A stretch of DNA of 64,000 nucleotides, taken from positions 17,193,837 through 17,257,836 of the forward strand of contig NC_087073.1 in NCBI RefSeq assembly GCF_026151205.1, written 5' to 3'. Origin of the DNA: Bolinopsis microptera. Taxonomy: Eukaryota > Ctenophora > Tentaculata > Lobata > Bolinopsidae. The translations under genes were made by a program, and so were the position numbers. Below the pieces are notes generated by a model. That model was not told the DNA's origin, did not search any database, and saw only the letters and a list, made by a program, of their open reading frames with translations. Shown piece after piece: positions 56,727-64,000 of this stretch (the stretch's first letter is position 1; each line of letters opens with the position of its first letter).

Positions 56727-56927
56727 AGAACCCCCGATTGGTAGATGAGATGCCAGAATATTATCGTAATCACGCTGAATGCTCGAGATACCTCGCTACG
56801 TACAGTGTTCATCTGAGACGTGACCATGTACGTGACCTTGAATCTCTACCCCGTTCCAGTAGCTTCTAGAACAAGTTTTCCCGCCCCATCGTAACTCGGA
56901 GATGCCCAATTACCTTACCTACTCAAA

Positions 56928-57851
56928 TTGCCAATTCCCATGGAGGAGCCCCGACCATCCCACGACGGTAGCTCGCCCCTAATTAATTGGAAATCGGAGA
57001 CGGAGTCAATGGAACTTGGCACTGGTCCCGAGTGGAACGCGTCGGACAGAGAGATGGGGACACTTCTCTTCCAGGCAATTACGTTACGCAGCGCAGTCCC
57101 CGCCGAGACCACGAATCCTGGATCTGGAGGACCACGCCGCTTATATCGTGGATCTCAGAATGCCGACTAGGAGAACTCATACCTTGGATTAGCTCTCAGC
57201 AGTTACAGAAGGACCTCGCCACTCCAGATGCCGGCCCGTCCGGAGACCTCTCTCCTGCTAACGCTACTAACCCTATCCTTCCCCAACAGCAACATGACAA
57301 ACCCACCAATGTCAGAATGGAACCATGCAGCGATCATAGGCGCGACAGCTCGCCAGGAGAACCACGACAAAGACGCCCGACATAATGCTCGACGACGAGG
57401 AGCAGGGACCACAGCTCGCGACAGCTCTCTGCAAGCACGTCTTGCCCCTACTGTTTCAGGGCGAAAAACCACCCTGAGAGTTTCACGAATCAATTTTAGC
57501 TGCCACGAAGGCAGTACTCAACGCGACCTTCGGTCAATTGGAACGCCGAACGCTGGCCACAGACATGTGGTCCAGCTACGTGCAGACAGTCGCCATCAAA
57601 GCCGCACGCGCGGTAATTTACGACCCGAAAGAACGCCGGGAACCGCTGAGGGCGCTCATAACAAATACAATACAACAGAGGATACCTCTGATGGGTCTGC
57701 GCAGGGTGGAAGTGGCCACCCAGACCGAAGAAGAACGCCCGGACAGCAGCGCGGACGCCGACGACGCGGAAGACAACGTCAGCGCCCGCTCAAGCGACCA
57801 CCAGCCCGACCAGGAGGACGCGAACCTGGTCATCCTCGACCACTGGTGGTA
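56928..57851 (+). pseudogene. Unknown GC-rich ORF, frameshifted, upstream of Hsp70
   Basis: Several + frames in series: 56928-57170 (starts MPIPMEEPRP), a middle region in shifting frames rich in Arg/Ala/Gln, and a last open part of about 120 codons ending at 57851 (LERRTLATDMWSSYVQ, then an acidic Asp/Glu/Ser-rich tail ending NLVILDHWW). The last part looks like a helical domain with an acidic tail. No known family recognised. Gag-like or adaptor-like is only a guess. At least two frameshifts if it was one gene. Confidence 0.4.
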
Positions 57852-58171
57852 ATTAGCACGCACCACGAAGACAGTGTTTTTCAACACTCAACGTATCCTT
57901 TCGAACATATCCGCATATATCATTTCATCATTCTCCTCCGTGCAGGACTAGTCTTCGGGAAACCTGCACGTTAAACCTTGTTTAAAAGCAAAAGTTAATA
58001 CCGTAATGCCGTGCACGAACGGCCGTGCAATAACTAGGAAAAATCGCTATTACGTGTAGACCTACTCGACTGCACATACTCCACGCGAAAGTGACTGAGA
58101 ATAGGGTTGCAATTGCACGCTTGTCATATTTAACGTCCCCATTAACTAAAATTCCAAGATAGCAACGCGCT

Positions 58172-59625
58172 ATGACTGACGCAGGAAACGTAAAGTTACT
58201 CGGGATCGACCTCGGGACGACCACGACGGGCGTGGCGGAGTCATGCACGACAACACGCCGACGATGGTCACCTGGAAGGACAGCGCGACGGCGATACTCT
58301 CGACCTACGATCTCGACACCCAAGAAGTGGGAAAGGACCACTCGAACAACGCCGCCGACTTAGTGCGCGAGTCGAAGAAATTTATGGGTCTGTCCGCCGC
58401 ATTATGTCAGGACGTTCTCGAGAACTGCAAGTATCCATACAACATGGAAGGAACGAACTTCGTCGGGTCAAGCGGCGTAGAGATGCGACCGGAGGAAGTC
58501 GCAGCCCAAATCCTGAAGAAAGTCGCCGACAAGTTCCCGGACGCGCAAGTGAAAACAGTGATAACGGTCCCTGCGTACTTCGACGACCTCAGCCGCCGAG
58601 CGACAAAGAACGCCGCCATGATGGCGGGGATCGAAGTGGTGGAGCTCATGAACGAGCCGTCGGCGGCAACAAACGCCGAGGCACACCGACTTCCGAAAGA
58701 CTGTAAGGTGATCACGATCGACATGGGAGGTGGCACCATGGACGTGGCCGCCATCGATAAGTCGGTCAACGCTCTAAAAGTCGTTGGGATGTCGGGAGAT
58801 CCCCACTTGGGAGGCGCCCAAATGGATCGATCGTCGCCGACTGGATCGTCTCCAACAAATCGCGGAAGAAGAAAGGATGACGATACAGTAACCTGAGCAA
58901 GGAGGCGCGCTCTCGACTTCTGTCAGCAGTTAAAGAGGCGAAGCACGACCTTTCGAAGATGACCACAGCCGACATACGAGTCACCAACTACGACGCCAAG
59001 GGTGATCTGTCGGTCACCTTGACGAGGGACGACTTTGACAAAATCGTCCGACAAAAGCTGTCGACCGTGACGACTCACATTACCGAAGCTGTCCTGGACG
59101 CTGGCGGTGGAATGCTAAGGACGTCGAGAGCATCCTGCTCGTAGGAGGAAGCGCTCGATAACCCCTCCTCAAGACCCTAGCAATGGACACGCTACCCACC
59201 GCCGGGATACTTGAGGGCGTGAACGTCGCTGTCGCTAAAGGAGCCGCTAAAAGGATTGGCACCTGTTGCAACGGCAACAGAGTACCCAGCCTACCGAGAT
59301 CACCGAGATCGCAGTACACACGCTTGGTATTGGTGTCGTGAACGACGGGTTCACACCAATCATACCGAAAGGCACTCAGCTGCCAGCAATTCGCGATCGA
59401 CCCTTCACCACGAGCGCAGATTTCCAGAAAGTCATGCACATCGCCGTGTTCAGAGGTGAGACTGAGAGTGACTGGGGCAGTCTTATAACACCTGCCTGGG
59501 CGTATTCGCTCTGAATATCATGCCGATGCCACGAGGCGAAGCTCGAGTCGTCGTAACGTTCCGAAATAGCGACTAAGGAATGCTCACGGTGACCGCCAAG
59601 GAAATTTCGGGACTCTGATCATCCG
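58172..59625 (+). pseudogene. Hsp70 family chaperone, frameshifted
   Basis: Hsp70 landmarks appear in order across changing + frames: phosphate-1 loop LLGIDLGTTTTGVAE (58193-58237), VITVPAYFDD (about 58561), EPSAATNAEA, phosphate-2 loop IDMGGGTMDVAAID (about 58717), a KDVESILLVGGSAR block (about 59115-59155, adenosine site), then the beta substrate-binding part (VHTLGIGVVNDGF, about 59317, and PKGTQLPA). At least four frame changes. The C-terminal lid is short or missing. It may be a decayed horizontally acquired gene or a sequence with indel errors. GC-rich codon use is unlike the host genes in this window. Confidence 0.85.
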
Positions 59626-59979
59626 AACGCCAAGTACACATGACGAGGGACTCACCCGGAGAGTTCCATCCCAGCGAGAAAAGTCGCTGAAAAAGACGCC
59701 GCCGAAGAATCTAGCATTGCCGACTCTGCTTGACGAGGAGTGAACACTGTATTTATCATATAGTAATAGACTGTTTTCTGTCGCTGAGACTTATTAAATT
59801 ATTACAGGAACGTGACTCGATCAGTTCGAATTTCTCGAACTCACTACGCTAAGACGTTTTTCTATTTTACGACCTTAAGGTCGACTAAGTTACGAAAGCG
59901 CTAATTTTGCGCGCTTGGGTTTGCATGTTATGCGTGACTCTTTATATTATATTACCACTTATTATCTAACATTACTTAA

Positions 59980-60890
59980 GGGGAGATACACCAAAAACGT
60001 TTTTGCTCCGAACATCGATTTTATTTTATATTATGGTTAAATAGAGAAAAAGAATAAGATTGCACACCTTCAAAATTTTCTAAAAATATTCCCTCATCGA
60101 GAAAAAAAAAATTTTTCTTTTTTCTTTTAGTACCAAATAGGTGATTTTAGAAGACAAATTGTCTTAAATAATTTTCTAGCTCGAACACAAGGATCCCCCC
60201 TTGTATAAATTTTGTACAAATTGTACACATTTGTTTACAAATTTTGTGTCTTTAACTATTATAAATTTGGTACTAAAAGATTCGTCTTACCAAGCTGATT
60301 ACGATTCTGTAAAAATTATTTCAAAAAAACTGATACTTTTTGAGTAATTAGCATTTTAAGCCTTAAATCTGCCATGTTTGGCCCTTTTTTACGATGAATT
60401 TTACTAAGTCGTTTAGGCCACATTTCATAGCTTAAAACTCAAAAGTGAGAGAAATCCTGTTCCAAAAAGCTTTCCATGATCATCAACTACACTCACAAGA
60501 ATTTTTGAAGCGATATCTGATGACCTGGGCGAGTGGTAAAATGTACAACTTTGGTGGTAGGCAAAAATCCCAATTTTTATTTTTCCACCTTGTTTGGTCT
60601 GTAACTTGGTCATTTATTGTTCAATTATATAATCCGTCTTGTACGGAGTGTAAGTAATGTTCAGTAAAACAATCAGCCAAAACACTTTTAAAATGGCCAA
60701 ACTATCGGTATTACAGTGACAGACTTCTCCAAATTTTAAAAATTTTCGAAAAAGAAAAATTTTTTTTTTCTCGATGAGGGAATAGTTTTAGAAAATTTTG
60801 AAGGTGTGCAATCTTATTCTTTTTGTCTATTTAACCATAATATAAAAAAAATCGATGTTCGGAGCAAAAACGTTTTTGGTGTATCTCCCC
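59980..60890. mobile_element. piggyBac-like MITE (TTAA target)
   Basis: Starts GGGGAGATACACCAAAAACG and ends with its reverse complement; TTAA on both sides (59976-59979, 60891-60894). Terminal inverted repeats are about 140-150 bp, slightly diverged. No transposase. A truncated relative is at 29057-29677. Confidence 0.85.
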
Positions 60891-60894
60891 TTAA

Positions 60895-61859
60895 TCTATT
60901 GCCGACTATCATTGACTCCTCTCGCAAATATAAAATGATGGCCCCGAAATGTTCAGGAATACGCAGGTACTACTCCTTGTGCGAGTAGCATGAGCTTTAA
61001 AATCTTTGGTGCACGTGCGAACAGCCGCATCTCGGGCTGTCTTCTATACGCCTTAAGTTTGTACTACCTTTACCTAAATTTGGTATTTGACTTTTCCGCA
61101 TTCACAGAGGTAATAACTGTTATTCCTGAACACCCGAGCGCTTCCTAAAGTTCGATTCTTTATTCTCAGCATCAAAGACTAGAGTACAATTCGTTCTGAA
61201 TCATGCTTGTAATGTTAAGGCTTGGTTGTCGTAAAATAATGTTGATCTTAAGTGTAATTGCTTAACTATAACCACACCTTATCAGGAATGGACGACCAGC
61301 TATATATGCGATACTGATTATTCGGTGTCGTGGCGAACTGTGTTAATAACCGCGGTATTGCTCGGTAAGCATGCTCGACCTCTTCAGGACCTACGCCATG
61401 TTATACGAAACCATGTAGTAGTGTAGGTCCTCAGAACCAATATCTTCTTTCGGGTTACTAACCGGAATTCTTTTCAGTATCACAAGCCGCTGGGACGCAA
61501 ACGGTGACTATCACGGGTGATAAACGACACAACGCAGCCCCCTCGACCGCGTCAGTATAACATTACTGATTGGAGACGCAATTACGACCTTCGCAACGAC
61601 AGACTCCTACCACCCTATGGAGTAACCCAGACTGATGTTGTACCTGTTACAACTTCCCGTCATAGACTCGAATGAACTCGACCACGGACAATATATTATA
61701 ATGTTGTGAGAATATAGACGATAGCGTAAAATAAATAGTCGCGTGCTGGGCACAATCGAAATAACTATTCATTTGGAAGTTTGAAGATACGTAGCGAGGC
61801 GCAGTTAAATTATTTTAAACAGCTCCCGAGACGATGGGGTTTAAGATAATAAATGTACT
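60895..61859. other. Non-coding or unrecognised
   Basis: No ORF with a domain. Composition is intermediate, so it may belong to the same insert as the Hsp70 unit. Confidence 0.4.
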
Positions 61860-61861
61860 TA

Positions 61862-62757
61862 CCTTATCGGACCTTATTTGGACGGACATTACATGAACGG
61901 ACATAATTGTGAACGGACATTAATATGAACGCTCGAAGGCATTCAAAACCATAAAAAATCCGAATTTTTTTCAGTTTTTTGACTTTTTTTAATTTCAGCA
62001 AATGATTTTTTAATCCATTTTTCATACAGTAAGTAAGAAAAGCAGTCATAAAGCAGTAAAAATGTTAAAATATGTGTACATGATCAGTGTCTAATATCAC
62101 ATATCATCTTCATTAAATGGGTTTTCGTGCATGAAATAGTCCATGCTTAAACAAGCATCAGTGATTTCTAGCTTTTTGGAAACCTTTTTTATCAAACTAC
62201 CCCGGTCCTGCATTTCAGTGTTAACTTTTACAAGCCATTCGGCGTGAAGTGGTTTTTATCTTAGACAACTTTAGGTTAACCTTAACATCACGTAGAGTTT
62301 TCCTAGCACTGTTTCATTACCTCCCCTCAGTAATATGAACTATAACAACGTCGGACAATGTCCTCGGCAACACGATTTACCGTAATGTCTAGAGGCTGGA
62401 ACAAGTTTGTCATGTTGGCGGGGACTATAGCTCATGAACTATATGTTGTTGAGTGCCATAATTTTGTTGACTTTTTTCCGCCAAGTGACCCTTGAAAACA
62501 TCATATACTAGTAGAGTTTTCTGTGCCTCCGGCAGACCAAGAAAAACGTTTCCGTCGTTAACTTACGGCACAATAAAGTTCTCAAAGTTGTCATATTCTG
62601 GACAAAAAGTTCGAAATGGAAAAATTTTTGAAAAAATTTCAACGGACTTTAACTTGGACGGACATTAATTGAACGGACTTTATTTGAACGGACATTAAGA
62701 TACACGCTAGGGCCTCCAGCGTTCAAGTAATGTCCGTCCAAATAAGGTCCGATAAGG
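61862..62757 (-). mobile_element. Decayed pogo/Tigger-like DNA transposon
   Basis: Inverted ends CCTTATCGGACCTTATTTGG and its complement, TA on both sides. GAACGGACATTA repeats are just inside both ends. On the - strand, fragments of a DDE_1 (pogo/Tigger/jerky) transposase remain: LPEAQKTLLVYDVFKGH (second catalytic Asp, about 62480-62530) and IVPANMTNLFQPLDITVN (about 62395-62450), then a WLVKVNTEM segment. The N-terminal half is gone, with frameshifts between fragments. Confidence 0.8.
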
Positions 62758-62844
62758 TAGTATATACGTGTACGTTATGTTTTCGACGAGGTACGCCGCC
62801 TCGTGATGGTTTTTGCACGTGTACCGTGTTGATAATTCAACAGT

Positions 62845-63365
62845 GGTCATGACCGGCTTTTATTACTAAATCTAATTCGCTCGCCCAAAAATTTCACGTG
62901 ACTTTGGTTTTTATGGTTTTGCAGCCGTACAAAATGGTTTTACATAAACCCTAATCCCAACCCTAACCCTAACCATAACCCCGAAGTTGCTCTATCCAGA
63001 GCCCTTGCGCTTGCAGTAGCGCGCGCCCGCCTGACTTGTGAAACAAGCGCGCCCGAAGTGGCGCGAAAGCACATGGTTAGGTGAAACCCCGAAGCTAACC
63101 ATAACCCTTACCACAACCCTAACCCTAACCCGAGCCCTAAGGCTGAACAATCGAATTCATGTTTTACTAGCCTGTCACGTGACCAAAACGGTTTTTTGCC
63201 CATAACTCTCCGTGGAAGCATTTTTACCCTACGTCATGTGGGGTGATTCGGAATCAGCGTCCAAAAATACACCGATTCAGATCAATTTCACACCCAAAGG
63301 GCCTTTTCACAAGAATTTTCTTAAAATTTGGGCGAGCGATTTAGTAGCTAGGAGCGGTCATGACC
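62845..63365. mobile_element. Foldback element containing degenerate telomere repeats
   Basis: Ends GGTCATGACC at 62845 and 63356. Inner arms ATCTAATTCGCTCGCCCAAA (left) and TTTGGGCGAGCGATTTAG (right) are complementary; both also carry CACGTGAC. Between them, 62949-63145 has imperfect CCCTAA-type repeats in two blocks around a GC-rich GCGCGCCCG section. Confidence 0.7.
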
Positions 63366-63654
63366 ACGTGAAACGATGTGGTTACACCAGAGGCAGATGC
63401 CGCCTTCTTTTTTTTAAATTACGCAATTATATTAACCGAAAGTTTAGATGATCGACCTTTATAGCGTCGCATGTCAATGATAGACATTTTTAATTTAAAT
63501 GGCCCTCTAGTCCGTTTAGGAAAACCGCAGACTCCTTACCTTTAAACCCTTCTGAAAGATGGAACTTCTGAACCTGCTGTTGTAACATCCACTCCTAATA
63601 CTGCTGGCACCTAACTTGTTGACGAGGACGTCAACTCTAAAAAAGAAGAAAGCT

Positions 63655-64000
63655 AGAACCCCCGATTGGTAGATGAGATGCCAGTATATTATCGTAATCA
63701 CGCTGAATGCTCGAGATACCTCGCTACGTACAGTGTTCATCTGAGACGTGACCATGTACGTGACCTTGAATCTCTACCCCGTTCCAGTAGCTTCTAGAAC
63801 AAGTTTTCCCGCCCCATCGTAACTCGGAGATGCCCAATTACCTTACCTACTCAAATTGCCAATTCCCATGGAGGAGCCCCGACCATCCCACGACGGTAGC
63901 TCGCCCCTAATTAATTGGAAATCGGAGACGGAGTCAATGGAACTTGGCACTGGTCCCGAGTGGAACGCGTCGGACAGAGAGATGGGGACACTTCTCTTCC
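63655..64000 (+). mobile_element. Start of a second copy of the GC-rich unit
   Basis: Identical to 56727-57072 except one base (T at about 63685, A in the first copy). Continues beyond the window. Offset 6928 bp. Flanking sequence to the left differs, so the common start is a real element border. Confidence 0.9.

Larger units (their letters stand above)
56727..59640 (+). mobile_element. GC-rich inserted unit carrying an unknown ORF and Hsp70
   Basis: Composition changes visibly from AT-rich flanks to GC-rich. The start AGAACCCCCGATTGG is defined by a second, almost identical copy beginning at 63655 (one difference in 346 bp). Contents in order: a broken unknown ORF region (56928-57851) and an Hsp70 (58172-59625). 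No integrase, transposase or RT is seen in this part, and the right border is undefined (a piggyBac-like MITE follows at 59980). Confidence 0.6.

Noticed and set aside
56727-64000. LTR retrotransposon with the repeated 346 bp as LTRs
   Set aside because: No RT, protease or integrase between the copies, no primer-binding site seen, and the second copy runs off the window, so its length is unknown.

Overview
The window is nuclear DNA of a multicellular animal, most likely an aquatic invertebrate. The evidence is spliceosomal introns with GT/AG borders, a four-exon class A GPCR, TTAGGG telomere-type repeats, several LINE and DNA-transposon remnants, and very dense tandem repeats. I cannot name the species.

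Region 1 (about 1-12,300) is the most interesting part. It is a large integrated Polinton/Maverick-adintovirus-like element whose left end lies outside the window. A protein-primed-type DNA polymerase B is on the + strand (last exons, ending at 1571) and is split by introns. Facing it on the - strand is a compact viral gene set: adenain-like protease, double-jelly-roll major capsid protein, small amphipathic protein, penton-like minor capsid, two small basic core-like proteins, FtsK/HerA-type packaging ATPase, retroviral-type integrase, a signal-peptide/one-TM membrane protein, a possible OB-fold protein, a Cys-motif protein, a possible Bcl-2-like protein, and several unknowns. Many - strand genes have a TATA box about 30-55 bp upstream of the start, sometimes fused to the stop codon of the previous gene. 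Next to the cluster is a candidate Pol III RNA: a tRNA-like core with an intact B box, held in an outer hairpin and followed by T4. The element is damaged: a capsid frameshift sits on a perfect 49-bp palindrome, the integrase is frameshifted, and a TA-flanked MITE splits one gene.

Region 2 (12,300-21,360) holds tandem promoter-like repeats, foldback elements, a MITE, three consecutive palindromes and three broken LINE reverse transcriptases. Region 3 (21,365-22,793) is the last part of a host gene for a multipass membrane protein. Region 4 (23,459-25,340) is an interstitial telomeric block: 142 perfect copies of CCCTGA, then 77 of CCCTAA, bracketed by the same minisatellite in opposite orientations. 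Region 5 (25,345-33,258) is repeat-rich DNA with a perfect 147-bp inverted repeat, then the GPCR gene on the - strand.

Region 6 (33,260-56,700) has almost no recognisable coding sequence and is dominated by minisatellites (36, 52, 50/57, 15, 36 and 10 bp units) plus one LINE fragment. Region 7 (56,727-64,000) is a visibly GC-richer insert with a gag-like or unknown ORF and a frameshifted full-length Hsp70. An almost identical copy of its first 346 bp starts again at 63,655. Between them lie a piggyBac-like MITE (TTAA target), a decayed pogo/Tigger transposon, and a foldback carrying degenerate telomere repeats.
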